Origin: Bacillota bacterium
Lineage (GTDB): Bacteria; Bacillota; Clostridia; Christensenellales; Aristaeellaceae
DNA length: 20,000 nucleotides
Direction of reading: 5' to 3'
Assembly: GCA_023460055.1 (NCBI GenBank)
Contig: JAEWRJ010000161.1
Span: 1-20,000, forward strand
The position numbers and the translations under genes are program-made. Of the stretch, positions 5,966 through 13,936 are shown piece by piece; the first letter of the stretch is position 1, and each line of letters begins with the position of its first letter. The notes beneath the pieces are model-generated. The model searched no databases, had not been told where the DNA came from, and saw only the letters and a list, made by a program, of their open reading frames with translations.

Positions 5966-7030
5966 TTACTTCAGCAGCGCCATACGGCCGGGGTCGTTGG
6001 CAAAAGCTTCCTGCGCGTTGGCCTTGGTCACCACCAGCGGGGGCAGCTCATATACGCCGACATCGGCGACGCCGTTGTTAACCTTGGCATCGGGCTCAGG
6101 CATGCCTTTGCCTTCCTGCAAGGATTTGATGATCTCGATCGTTTTGCTCACAAGCACGTCGGTGGGCTTGGCAACGGTGGAGTACTGCCTGCCGGACCAT
6201 ACCCATTCCACAGACTCGTTTTCCGCGTCAAGGCCCGAGACCACAGGGATCTGCTGGCCGGCCTGCTCGGAAGCAGTAATGATGGCGCGGGCGATGCCGT
6301 CGTTGGGGGAGAGCACGCCGTGGATTTCCTTGTCGGAGTAGAAGCCCGCGAGCAGGGAATCCATGCGGGCCTGGGCCTTGGAGTTATCCCAGTCCATGGT
6401 GGCACACTGGGTGAAGTCTGTCTGGCCGGAGACAACGACCAGGGTTCCATCGTCAATCTTGGGCTGCAGAACACTCATCGCGCCTTTGAAGAAGTTGGGG
6501 GCGTTGGGGTCGGCCGGGCCGCCGCCGAACAGCTCGATATTGTAGGGCCCTTCGCCCTTCAGCTCTGTCAAGCCTTGCAGCAGGGCCTGTCCCTGCAGTT
6601 CGCCGGTCTTGACGCTGCCGAACTGCACAACGCCGTCGATGGCGGTAGTGTTTTCGATCAAGCGGTCATAACCGATGATCTTGATGCCTTGGGCGGCCGC
6701 TTCTTCAAGCACCGCGCCGAGCTGCGAGCCGTCAACCGGGCCAACGACGATCACTTTGACGCCGTTTTGCACCATGGACTCAATCTGCTGCTGCTGCTGG
6801 GGAACCTTGTTGTCAGCGTGCTGAATGATGGGCTTAAAGCCCGCTGCTTCAAGCTGCGCTTTGAACATGTCATTCGCTTCCGCCCAGTTCTGTGTGCCAA
6901 GCCAGGGCAGCGCGACACCGATGGTTGCGTCGGCTTCAAATCCTTCAGCGATGGCACCGGTGCCAAGCATCAGCATCGCCATGATGAGCGCCATTGCAAC
7001 GAACATTGACTTCCTTTTCCTGTTTGCCAT
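5966..7030 (-). CDS. chvE: Multiple-monosaccharide ABC transporter substrate-binding protein (ChvE-like)
   Basis: This is the extracellular sugar-capturing subunit of the ABC importer encoded just upstream. The 354-residue protein has a signal peptide (residues 1-28, AMLMLGTGAIA before EGF) and a periplasmic-binding-protein type I fold: IGVALPWLGTQNW, ADNKVPQQQQQIESMVQNG, VIVVGPVDG, IIGYDRLI and PVVSGLDAENESVEW are ChvE/xylose-binding-type blocks. No cysteine follows the signal peptide, so it lacks the lipoprotein anchor usual in Gram-positive bacteria. The ATG at 7030 is chosen over an upstream in-frame start (7060), because GGGAGG (7036-7041) precedes it. It is the last gene of the operon, 31 bases after mmsB. 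The family is known to bind several aldoses; which one here is unknown. Confidence 0.9.
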   Translation of the reverse strand: MANRKRKSMFVAMALIMAMLMLGTGAIAEGFEADATIGVALPWLGTQNWAEANDMFKAQLEAAGFKPIIQHADNKVPQQQQQIESMVQNGVKVIVVGPVDGSQLGAVLEEAAAQGIKIIGYDRLIENTTAIDGVVQFGSVKTGELQGQALLQGLTELKGEGPYNIELFGGGPADPNAPNFFKGAMSVLQPKIDDGTLVVVSGQTDFTQCATMDWDNSKAQARMDSLLAGFYSDKEIHGVLSPNDGIARAIITASEQAGQQIPVVSGLDAENESVEWVWSGRQYSTVAKPTDVLVSKTIEIIKSLQEGKGMPEPDAKVNNGVADVGVYELPPLVVTKANAQEAFANDPGRMALLK

Positions 7031-7061
7031 TGAATCCTCCCATTTTACGTCCGAAGACAAT

Positions 7062-8339
7062 TTATTGAGATCCCGCCGGACGATCCTTTGTTAACCCGCT
7101 TCCGGCAGGAGCATCTCCTTCATGTTTACCGCCTTTATCCAGGGCGGCAGTGGTATCAGCCGCGCGTCGGCTGTGCTGCTTGTTGTATACATCAAAAGCG
7201 ACGGCGGCTAACAGCACGAATCCCTTGATGACCTGGGTGCGATCCGCTCCCACGCCCATAAGCATCAGGCCGGAGTTGAGAACGGCCATCACCAGGCCGC
7301 CCACCATGGTGCCAAGCACCGAGCCGATACCGCCGGATACCGCCGCGCCGCCGATAAAGACCGAGGCGATCGCGTCCATTTCCCATGACATTCCGTCAGA
7401 AGGACCAGCGGCGGTGGAGCGGCCCAGGTAGATAATTCCGGCCAGTGCCGCAAGCAAGGACATATTCATCATCGTAAAGAAATAGGTTCTGGAGACATTG
7501 ACACCGGACAGGGCTGCGGCCGTTTTGTTGCCGCCAACAGCATATATGTGCCGCCCAAGGCGCGTGCGCTGGGTGACAGTGTGGTAAATAATGACAAGCG
7601 CCAGCAGGATGATGCCCGGGATGGGGAAGGAAGTGCCTGGACGGCCGGACGCGAACAGCCAGGCCACATACCCGATGATGATCCCGACCAGAGCAATGCG
7701 TGTCACAACCGGCCACAAAGGCTCCGGGCTGCCGGTCAGCGCTTCCGTTCGCCTGCGTTTTCGAAGCTGCGCGGCCGCGAAGATGATGACAGCGATCAGG
7801 GCCAGCATCATGGTGAAGTTGTTCAGCCCCGTCAGCTCTCTCCCCCAGTCCGGCAGGTAGCCGGCGCCGAATACTTTCAGCTCTTTGGGGGCCGGTACGG
7901 AGATTGATCGGGACAGCCAGATCACGCCGCCACGGAAGATCATCATGCCGCCCAGTGTGGTAATAAAGCCGGGAATGCCCAGTTTCGCCACCCAAAAGCC
8001 CTGCCAGGCGCCTGCTACCGCGCCGATCGCCAGGCTGAGCAGGACGGCCAGCCACCAGGGGAAGCCAAGATCACGCGCCGCAAGCGCCATGGCCATGCCG
8101 GCGAAACCCGCTACCGATCCAACGGACAAATCGATCTGGCCGATCACGATCACCATCAGCATGCCTATGGCCAGTATCAGCACGTAGGCATTGCCCGTGA
8201 TCAGGTTCTGGATGTTGGAGGATGTAATCATTTTGCCGCCGGATATGATGTTGAAGCCGATCAGCAGCACCACAAGCGCAATGATCATCGTAAAATTCCG
8301 AAAATCGCTGCCCAGTATTTGTTTGATGGTCTTTTTCAT
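7062..8339 (-). CDS. mmsB: Multiple-monosaccharide ABC transporter permease (MmsB/GguB-like)
   Basis: This protein forms the membrane channel of the sugar importer. The 425-residue sequence has about ten hydrophobic segments and the sugar-permease blocks AIGMLMVIVIGQIDLSVGS (about 57-75), GIPGFITTLGGMMIFRG, RLGRHIYAVGGNKTAAALSG and VFIGGAAVSGGIGSVLGTMVGG. This places it in the RbsC/XylH group, and its long central loop fits the GguB/XylH subgroup. The ATG at 8339 has GAGGAAGGA upstream. It follows mmsA by 27 bases and precedes chvE by 31. The C-terminal 35 residues are hydrophilic and presumably cytoplasmic. The neighbouring ATPase and binding protein make the assignment firm. Confidence 0.92.
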   Translation of the reverse strand: MKKTIKQILGSDFRNFTMIIALVVLLIGFNIISGGKMITSSNIQNLITGNAYVLILAIGMLMVIVIGQIDLSVGSVAGFAGMAMALAARDLGFPWWLAVLLSLAIGAVAGAWQGFWVAKLGIPGFITTLGGMMIFRGGVIWLSRSISVPAPKELKVFGAGYLPDWGRELTGLNNFTMMLALIAVIIFAAAQLRKRRRTEALTGSPEPLWPVVTRIALVGIIIGYVAWLFASGRPGTSFPIPGIILLALVIIYHTVTQRTRLGRHIYAVGGNKTAAALSGVNVSRTYFFTMMNMSLLAALAGIIYLGRSTAAGPSDGMSWEMDAIASVFIGGAAVSGGIGSVLGTMVGGLVMAVLNSGLMLMGVGADRTQVIKGFVLLAAVAFDVYNKQHSRRAADTTAALDKGGKHEGDAPAGSGLTKDRPAGSQ

Positions 8340-8366
8340 GGGAATGCCGTCCTTCCTCGGTTTTAA

Positions 8367-9902
8367 TTATTGCGCGGTTAAGGTTGTCATCATCCTCATC
8401 AATGTTTCCTGGTCCGTATCCTTCCCTGCGACCGAGCCGGTGATCACACCCTCGCACAGCGTATATATCCGGTCTGCCATACCCAGAAGTTCCGGCAGCT
8501 CCGACGACACCATCACAACCGCCTTGCCCTGATCGGCCAAGGCGTGGATCAAGCGGTATATTTCGTACTTCGCTCCAACATCAATGCCGCGGGTCGGCTC
8601 ATCCAGCAGCAGTACCTCCGGCTGCGTAAACATCCATTTGCCCAGCACTACCTTCTGCTGATTGCCGCCGGAAAGCGTATTCACACCGGTGCCCACATCG
8701 CTCATCTTGATATTGAGCAGGTCCCTGTACTCTTCGGACACCTGCCGCTCCCGGTCGAGATCCAGCAGCATGCCGCGCAATATGCCCCTGAGATTAGCCG
8801 ATACCACTGTTTTTCTTGTTGAGTCAAGCAGGTTGAGGCCAAGCGTTTTGCGATCTTCCGGTACATAGGCAATTCCGTGCCTAATGGCGTCGCTCACTGA
8901 GTGTATCTGTACTTCTTTTCCCTTTATTTTCAGTACGCCGCCTCTGAAGATGCCATAATTCCTCCCGAAAATCGACCGCATAAGTTCCGTCCGGCCCGCG
9001 CCCATCAGACCCGCAAAGCCCACGATCTCACCCGAGCGCACATGGAAATCAGAGTTTTTGCACACCATCCGTCCCGCGATGTTGGGATCCTCAACCAGCC
9101 AGCCGGATACCTCAAATATGACTTCACCCGGATGGGATTCATGCGCCGGGAAACGGTTTTCCAATGTTCTTCCCACCATAGAGCGGATGATGCGGTTCTC
9201 GTCCACATACCCCGCTTCCACGGAATAGGTCTCCACTGTTTTCCCGTCTCTGATGACAGTCACCGCGTCGGCAACCGCAGCGATCTCATTGAGCTTGTGA
9301 GAGATCATGATGGAGGTGATATCCTTTGTTTTCAGCTCCCGCATCAAAGCAAACAGGTTATCGGCGTCCGCTTCATTCAGCGCGGATGTCGGCTCATCCA
9401 ATATGAGCAGCTTTACATTTTTTGACAGCGCCTTGGCGATCTCCACCAGCTGCTGCTGTCCTACACCCAGGTTTTTAATGGGGGTGGAAGGGTTTACCGC
9501 CAGCCCTACACGCCTGAGCAGGTCCATGGTAAGCTTGCGCGATGTGTCCCAATCAATAAGGCCGTGCTTTACAACTTCATTGCCCATGAAAATATTTTCT
9601 GTAATCGACAGCTCGGGGATCGTGGTCAGCTCCTGATGGATGATGGCGATACCCGCCTTTTCCGACTCCTTGATATCCTTGAAGGTTACTTCATGCCCCA
9701 GGAACATGATTTTTCCCTGATAGCTGCCATGAGGGTGCACGCCGGACAGTATCTTCATCAGGGTCGATTTTCCCGCCCCATTCTCCCCACAGATGGCATG
9801 TATATCACCGCGCCGGACTTGAAGCGTCACATCATCCAATGCCCGCACACCCGGGAACTGCTTGCTGATCCCCTGCATTTCAAGAATATAGGGATTGTCC
9901 AT
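8367..9902 (-). CDS. mmsA: Multiple-monosaccharide ABC transporter ATP-binding protein (MmsA/GguA-like)
   Basis: The 511-residue protein carries two ABC domains in tandem, as do all ribose/xylose-type importers. The first has Walker A GENGAGKST (39-47), an unusual but family-typical signature LGVGQQQL (145-152) and Walker B LLILDEPTSALNE. The second has a degenerate Walker A, LMGAGRTEL (299-307), signature LSGGNQQK (410-417) and LLLDEPTRGID. The motif HPHGSYQG (57-64) fits the GguA/MmsA subgroup. ATP hydrolysis at the membrane's inner face drives sugar import through the permease. AAGGGG stands 6 bases before the ATG. It follows the ROK gene by 40 bases and is probably cotranscribed with it. 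Confidence 0.95.
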   Translation of the reverse strand: MDNPYILEMQGISKQFPGVRALDDVTLQVRRGDIHAICGENGAGKSTLMKILSGVHPHGSYQGKIMFLGHEVTFKDIKESEKAGIAIIHQELTTIPELSITENIFMGNEVVKHGLIDWDTSRKLTMDLLRRVGLAVNPSTPIKNLGVGQQQLVEIAKALSKNVKLLILDEPTSALNEADADNLFALMRELKTKDITSIMISHKLNEIAAVADAVTVIRDGKTVETYSVEAGYVDENRIIRSMVGRTLENRFPAHESHPGEVIFEVSGWLVEDPNIAGRMVCKNSDFHVRSGEIVGFAGLMGAGRTELMRSIFGRNYGIFRGGVLKIKGKEVQIHSVSDAIRHGIAYVPEDRKTLGLNLLDSTRKTVVSANLRGILRGMLLDLDRERQVSEEYRDLLNIKMSDVGTGVNTLSGGNQQKVVLGKWMFTQPEVLLLDEPTRGIDVGAKYEIYRLIHALADQGKAVVMVSSELPELLGMADRIYTLCEGVITGSVAGKDTDQETLMRMMTTLTAQ

Positions 9903-9942
9903 GTTTTCCCCTTCCCGCGATCAGAAACTGCCGCTTAACTTT

Positions 9943-11136
9943 TTAGGTCGCTAAAAACATGCTTGGTGTCTGCAGCGCCTTATTCGTAGCCACTGCCGCC
10001 GCGCCAAACAATGTAGGGTTTATCTTCAGTTCGGAAATCTTGATTTGCACCTTGTCAAATATCTCAGGGAGTACGCGCTGACGCACTATCTGCTGCACAG
10101 TCGGCAGAATCAGTTCCCGGCCCTCCGACACACTGTCCCCGATGATAATAACATCCGGATTGTATGCATAGATCAGGCTCACGCATCCGTACCCTATATA
10201 CTCAGCGACCTCGCGTATAACAGACAAAACCTCCTGGTTCCCGGCGCGGGCAGCCTGAAAGACCGATTCACAGGTATGGGGCATTATTTCAAACGCGCCG
10301 GGAGCGCGGCTCACCGCCTTGCTGATCAGAGCTTTTGCGGAACAATACATCTCAAGGCATCCATGATTGCCGCATTCGCATTCCGGCCCCTGGACATCCG
10401 TACTCATATGGCCTATCTCACTTGCGCAGCCCTGGGTACCCAGCAGCAAAGCACCGTTCTCTATGACCCCTGAACCCACGCCCTCGCCTACCAGAAAATA
10501 GGCCAGGCTGTGCATGGACTGGGGATGGTCCCCAAAGAGCCATTCCGCCAGCGCGCCGGAATTGGCGTCATGCTCAATAAAAACAGGTTTATTGAACGCG
10601 TACTCCAATTCCTTTTTAAAGTTGATATCACGCCAGGCAGGCATTTGAGTGATCACAGCAATGCGGCCTTCATTGCGAAGATAGGGACCCGGCAGTGCAA
10701 AGCCTATCGCTACAACATTTGGATAGTCCACGAGCAGGTCACTGACCCGCTTCTTCAGATTATCAAGAACCTTAAGCGGCGGTTCATCATTGCCGTAGGG
10801 CATTTCTGTCTGATAATAGACTTTTCCGTAGATGTCAAACACACCCAAGCCGATCAGCTGGCGTGAAAACCGCACCCCGATGATCTGGTGCTTATCAACA
10901 TTCAAGGTTAGCCCGATAGAACGGCGGTTGCCGCTCCCTTTGATCCCTCCCACTTCCGATACTATGCCCATCTCGATGAGCGCTGCCACTATCTTAGTGA
11001 TCGCGGGCTGGGTAAGGCCGGTTTCCCTGGCTATATCCGCGCGGGAACACACTTCCCGCCGTTGCAGGATCCTAACAACGGCGGAACGATTCATCTCCAT
11101 CAAATCACTGTTGTTTCCACCGGTCTCTCTTATCAT
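9943..11136 (-). CDS. ROK-family transcriptional regulator of the sugar ABC operon
   Basis: ROK regulators join an N-terminal winged helix-turn-helix to a sugar-kinase-like domain that senses a sugar. The HTH lies at about residues 17-62 (SRADIARETGLTQPAITKIV). The ROK domain shows ALPGP, EHDANSGALAEW, FLVGEGVGSGVI, ASEIGHM and the zinc site CECGNHGCLE (Cys253, 255 and 260, with His243). The Asp of EHDAN is present, but the N-terminal ATP-binding motif of true sugar kinases is not evident, so it is a regulator rather than a kinase. The ATG at 11136 is preferred (397 residues), because AAGGGG lies 8 bases upstream; a longer start at 11184 lacks a ribosome binding site. The gene leads the mmsA-mmsB-chvE cluster and probably represses it together with itself until sugar binds. 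Confidence 0.9.
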   Translation of the reverse strand: MIRETGGNNSDLMEMNRSAVVRILQRREVCSRADIARETGLTQPAITKIVAALIEMGIVSEVGGIKGSGNRRSIGLTLNVDKHQIIGVRFSRQLIGLGVFDIYGKVYYQTEMPYGNDEPPLKVLDNLKKRVSDLLVDYPNVVAIGFALPGPYLRNEGRIAVITQMPAWRDINFKKELEYAFNKPVFIEHDANSGALAEWLFGDHPQSMHSLAYFLVGEGVGSGVIENGALLLGTQGCASEIGHMSTDVQGPECECGNHGCLEMYCSAKALISKAVSRAPGAFEIMPHTCESVFQAARAGNQEVLSVIREVAEYIGYGCVSLIYAYNPDVIIIGDSVSEGRELILPTVQQIVRQRVLPEIFDKVQIKISELKINPTLFGAAAVATNKALQTPSMFLAT

Positions 11137-11259
11137 CAGAATAGCCCCTTCTGCCTTTAGCACACCGCTTGTCCGGGTTCCCATACGTTCGGACGCGCCG
11201 GGATGAAAAAACCACTCGCCTGCGCTAAAGTAATCAGAATTAATTAGTTATCTCTGTTA

Positions 11260-11290
11260 ATACATTAGCACATGAATGTATCTATGTCAA
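11260..11290 (-). promoter_or_regulatory. Promoter of the ROK-mmsA-mmsB-chvE operon with overlapping palindrome
   Basis: On the minus strand TTGACA (11285-11290) is followed after 17 bases by TAATGT (11262-11267), preceded by TG as in an extended -10. ATACATT (11260-11266) and AATGTAT (11275-11281) form a perfect 7+8+7 dyad over the -10 and spacer. This is a plausible ROK operator. The leader to the ATG at 11136 is about 120 bases. Confidence 0.55.
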
Positions 11291-11410
11291 CACGTTTTTA
11301 TCATTTTGGTCCATATTCTTCTGATAGCTACATTTCCACTGATGAAAACCCTCCCACAGCCAATAGGTTCAAGCTTGGACCTTAATCGAAATCATATAAT
11401 ACTGATTCCA

Positions 11411-11546
11411 AACTTTAACGCATCGTCTCGTTGGTACTTTTGCCTCAGCGCTGTGTCGCCGGTAGCTTGACGTAGCGCTGCTACGCCTGCGCTCCCGCTC
11501 CTTGCGCGGAGTCAAAATTACTCAACGCTTTGGATGCGCTAAAGTT
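11411..11546. repeat. Fold-back (MITE-like) inverted repeat, about 136 bp
   Basis: The ends AACTTTAACGCATC (11411-11424) and GATGCGCTAAAGTT (11533-11546) are inverted copies with one mismatch. Similarity continues inward imperfectly (GTTG-GTA-TTTTG-CTC-GCGC on both arms). The middle holds a perfect hairpin CGTAGC-GCT-GCTACG (11471-11485). A further copy of the end motif, TGCGCTAAAGT, lies at 11221-11231. No ORF of note lies in 11291-11558; this element is the only structure I see there. Confidence 0.6.
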
Positions 11547-11558
11547 CCTCATCAGTAT

Positions 11559-11585
11559 AAAAAAGGCTTGCCGTACGGCGAAGCC
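11559..11585 (-). terminator. Intrinsic terminator of the polysaccharide deacetylase gene
   Basis: Read on the minus strand, GGCTTC-GCCG-TA-CGGC-AAGCC (11565-11585) forms a stem with one bulged base, followed at once by six T (11559-11564). It lies about 135 bases past the deacetylase stop. The 11586-11719 stretch between stop and terminator holds no visible gene. Confidence 0.75.
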
Positions 11586-11719
11586 CTTTAGTTATGTACA
11601 AGAAACAGCTCAATGGGAGCGCGGCAGATCTGAGATGCCGGAACACTTCGAAAGGCGCCCCCGCTCCTCAGTTCTGCTTATAAAACAAGTGCTGCGGCAT
11701 ATTATTAGCCTGCGTCAGG

Positions 11720-12412
11720 TTAGCTGCCTGCCTGCGTGCTGCTCTGTATACCAAGGAGCTCGGACACCGTTACCATCTCATAGCCCTTCTCCTGAAAATA
11801 GGGCAGGATGGTTTTTAACGCCCGCAGATCCCTCTTGCGGCCGTGCAGCAGAATGATGCTGCCGTTCTTTGTCGTCTGCATGATCTTCTTTGCGTCGGTC
11901 GAATCGATATCCCACAGCACCGCGTGTTCGTAGCCCGCCTCGTTGACCGCCTTGGCAAAGGCGCTTCTGGTGCCGGTGTAGCGCCCCGCGCCAAAGGGGT
12001 AGCGCACGGTGTTCATCTCGTGGCGGAAACCCAGCGTTTTTTCCAGCCTGTCCTCCATGTTGTTCAGCTGGGCGATGATGCTGTCGCGGCTTGCCTCCTC
12101 CAGGTTCCTGTGCGTATTGCTGTGGTTGCCCAGCTCGTGCCCCTCAGAAAGGGCGCGCCGCCAGCTGTCCCTGTCCTTTTCAAGCAGGTTGATGCCGATA
12201 GGGTAGAGTGTCAGCTTGCAGTTATACTGCGCCGCGATATCCAGAAACTCGGGCAGCAGTTCGGGCTCATACCAGTCGTCGATGGTGATGGCGATCCGCT
12301 TTTCCTCCCGGCTCCCGTTGGTATACTGGGTGATGTACTTTTCCCGCTCCTGCGCGAATACACCCGATACCATCAGGCAAAGCAGCAGGCAGGTTACAAG
12401 CAGTTTCCGCAA
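11720..12412 (-). CDS. Secreted polysaccharide deacetylase (NodB/CE4 family)
   Basis: CE4 enzymes remove N-acetyl groups from peptidoglycan, chitin or similar polymers, using a metal held by Asp and two His. The 230-residue protein has a signal peptide (about 1-20, ending GVFA) and the CE4 motifs in order: TIDD (Asp45-Asp46), HSNTH (His97, His101), RYPFG (137-141) and LLHG (His190). The first motif has Ile where Phe is usual, but the Asp residues are kept. The TTG at 12412 is chosen because AAGGAGG (12421-12427) lies 8 bases upstream; an upstream in-frame start gives a hydrophilic extension that would spoil the signal peptide and would lie upstream of the promoter. It has its own strong promoter and terminator, so it is a single-gene unit. 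The substrate is unknown; peptidoglycan is likely. Confidence 0.9.
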   Translation of the reverse strand: MRKLLVTCLLLCLMVSGVFAQEREKYITQYTNGSREEKRIAITIDDWYEPELLPEFLDIAAQYNCKLTLYPIGINLLEKDRDSWRRALSEGHELGNHSNTHRNLEEASRDSIIAQLNNMEDRLEKTLGFRHEMNTVRYPFGAGRYTGTRSAFAKAVNEAGYEHAVLWDIDSTDAKKIMQTTKNGSIILLHGRKRDLRALKTILPYFQEKGYEMVTVSELLGIQSSTQAGS

Positions 12413-12440
12413 AACCGTACCCTCCTTCAAGAGTGATTCC

Positions 12441-12469
12441 AGTATAGGAAAGCCTTGGCATACTGTCAA
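12441..12469 (-). promoter_or_regulatory. Strong sigma-A promoter of the deacetylase gene
   Basis: On the minus strand TTGACA (12464-12469), a 17-base spacer and TATACT (12441-12446) nearly match the consensus. The transcript would start near 12434, about 20 bases before the TTG start. This also supports the short start over the upstream frame, which would begin beyond the promoter. Confidence 0.8.
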
Positions 12470-12523
12470 GCAGCCAGAACACACGCCCATTCATCCAGGC
12501 CCTGCCCGAAAATCTGTTCTTCA

Positions 12524-12587
12524 TTGTCTTCTCAGCACGCCCGTGATAGAATATCTCATAAGGTTTTGCGTTAGATTCTTTATGAGA
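12524..12587 (+). promoter_or_regulatory. Promoter of the ECF sigma operon with inverted repeat at the transcript start
   Basis: TTGTCT (12524-12529), 17 bases, then TAGAAT (12547-12552) preceded by TGA, an extended -10, make a good sigma-A promoter. TCTCATAA (12554-12561) and TTATGAGA (12580-12587) are perfect inverted copies 18 bases apart, starting at the expected transcript start. They could be an operator or a leader hairpin. Confidence 0.55.
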
Positions 12588-12603
12588 ACAGGATGTGTAT
12601 TTA

Positions 12604-13170
12604 GTGATTTATCTGCCGCTATCCATTTTGGCGATTGAAGACGAGAACGACAAGCTGTTCATGGAACATCTATACATAGATTTTCACAGCGCAATGCATC
12701 GAGTTGCGTTAGGTGTTCTGCATCATCATCAAGATACCGAGGATGTGGTTTCGAGCACTTGCATCAACTTGTGCAAAAAAGTTCCGCTTCTGAGAGGGAT
12801 GGATTGTAACACTTTACGCGCTTATATTCTCATTAGCGTCAGGAACACAGCATTTAATTTGGTTCGAGAACGCGGCAAAAAGCCGGAACAATTATGGGGA
12901 GAATCGGAATATCTGGATAGTTTGCTCAGTTCACAGGACCAACTTGAAGATGATCTGTTTGCCAGCGTTGACCAAAGCAAACTTACCGAAGCCATGATGC
13001 TCCTCCCGCCTCGGGAGCGAAACTTGATAGAAAGCAAATATATTCTTTTGCATTCAGATCAGGAGATCGCAAAGGAGCTTAACATCAAGCCTGCCAGCGT
13101 TCGTGTAATGCTAATGCGTACCCGCCAAAGGTTAAAGGACTTAATTGGGGATATGAATCATGAAGAATAA
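12604..13170 (+). CDS. ECF-type RNA polymerase sigma factor
   Basis: This 188-residue protein directs RNA polymerase to a small set of promoters. Region 2 spans about residues 15-90 (FHSAMHRVALGVLHHHQDTEDVV, then LRAYILISVRNTAFNLVRER, the -10 recognition part). Region 4 spans about 125-180 with a helix-turn-helix (SDQEIAKELNIKPASVRVMLMRTRQRL). There is no region 1 or 3, as expected for ECF factors. The GTG at 12604 is preferred: AGGA lies 10 bases upstream and the resulting start resembles related factors; a GTG at 12595 leaves only 1 base. The stop overlaps the next gene by 11 bases, the usual sigma/anti-sigma arrangement. The gene is A+T-richer than its left neighbours. The regulon is unknown; the downstream exported proteins are the first candidates. 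Confidence 0.9.
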   Translation: MIYLPLSILAIEDENDKLFMEHLYIDFHSAMHRVALGVLHHHQDTEDVVSSTCINLCKKVPLLRGMDCNTLRAYILISVRNTAFNLVRERGKKPEQLWGESEYLDSLLSSQDQLEDDLFASVDQSKLTEAMMLLPPRERNLIESKYILLHSDQEIAKELNIKPASVRVMLMRTRQRLKDLIGDMNHEE

Positions 13171-13924
13171 GAGTAGCAGCAACCCAGTGATTAACTTGTG
13201 TGAATTGCAAAAACAGCTTGGTGAAACGAAACTCAAAATCGCTCTTTTACAGGCGGCACTGTTAGAAGACGAAAGAACGCAGCGACATAGTTCGCAAAGT
13301 TCTGATGACCCGGCAGAATCATCGCATGCCTCTCCAAACGAGGATACGCTCAGAGCCATTCGCAGCGAAACAAGAAGATTGCGCAAATCAAACAGCCCGA
13401 GCATTCTTCCTAAAATTATGAATGTTGTTGCCGCTGTGCTCCTGCTAAGTTTCATCAGTTTTGGAACGGCAATGGCTGTGTCATCGGATGTACGAGTCCT
13501 GGTGATGAAGCTCCTATACAAAGTTACTCCGCAGTATACCGAGATTCATTTGGTCCCAGCTGAGGAGGCATCATTAGATATTCCATCAGCCTGGTCAGGC
13601 ACGTATTATCCTTCATATATTCCGGCTGATTATCAATTTCACAGCATTCAAGGGAGCAGTCCAATATTGGATGCCGTTTATGTTTCGGGCGAGAATAAAC
13701 TTCTTCGCTTCAGCGAAAACGAAGGAACGGTGGTCGGAAATATAGATACAGAAGGCTATGCTATCAAAGAAATACAACTTTACGGAACGAAAGCATTATT
13801 GGCTGACAAGGAAGGTAAAAGCAAAGTGATTTGGCATCAGGATGGCAAAATCCTGACAATCACGATAGATGACACTGCAGAAATCGCCCTCGATGTCGCC
13901 AAAGGTGTAAAAAGAGTAAGATAA
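13160..13924 (+). CDS. Probable membrane anti-sigma factor with DUF4367-like outer domain
   Basis: The 254-residue protein has a charged cytoplasmic part (about 1-84), with a helical stretch QKQLGETKLKIALLQAALLEDE that could grip the sigma factor, one membrane segment (about 85-107) and an extracellular domain of about 145 residues. The outer domain shows YYPSYIPADYQF, LLRFSENEG, DTEGYAIKEIQLYG and SKVIWHQDGKILTITID, which fits the DUF4367 pattern found on anti-sigma-like proteins of Bacillota. No zinc-binding HxxxCxxC anti-sigma motif is seen. The start overlaps the sigma gene and has no separate promoter, implying coupled synthesis. By analogy it holds the sigma factor at the membrane until an external signal releases it. 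The anti-sigma role is inferred from position and topology. Confidence 0.75.
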   Translation: MKNKSSSNPVINLCELQKQLGETKLKIALLQAALLEDERTQRHSSQSSDDPAESSHASPNEDTLRAIRSETRRLRKSNSPSILPKIMNVVAAVLLLSFISFGTAMAVSSDVRVLVMKLLYKVTPQYTEIHLVPAEEASLDIPSAWSGTYYPSYIPADYQFHSIQGSSPILDAVYVSGENKLLRFSENEGTVVGNIDTEGYAIKEIQLYGTKALLADKEGKSKVIWHQDGKILTITIDDTAEIALDVAKGVKRVR

Positions 13925-13936
13925 TTCTCAAAACCA

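Noticed and set aside
6320..7009. Long plus-strand ORF opposite chvE
   Set aside because: It is the antisense shadow of a well-identified binding protein, has no ribosome binding site and no recognisable domain. Similar shadows opposite mmsA, mmsB, the deacetylase and the pseudouridine synthase were dropped for the same reason.
11276..11856. Plus-strand ORFs between the ROK gene and the deacetylase gene
   Set aside because: They run through the fold-back repeat, the minus-strand terminator and the deacetylase 3' end, and show no domain or ribosome binding site.
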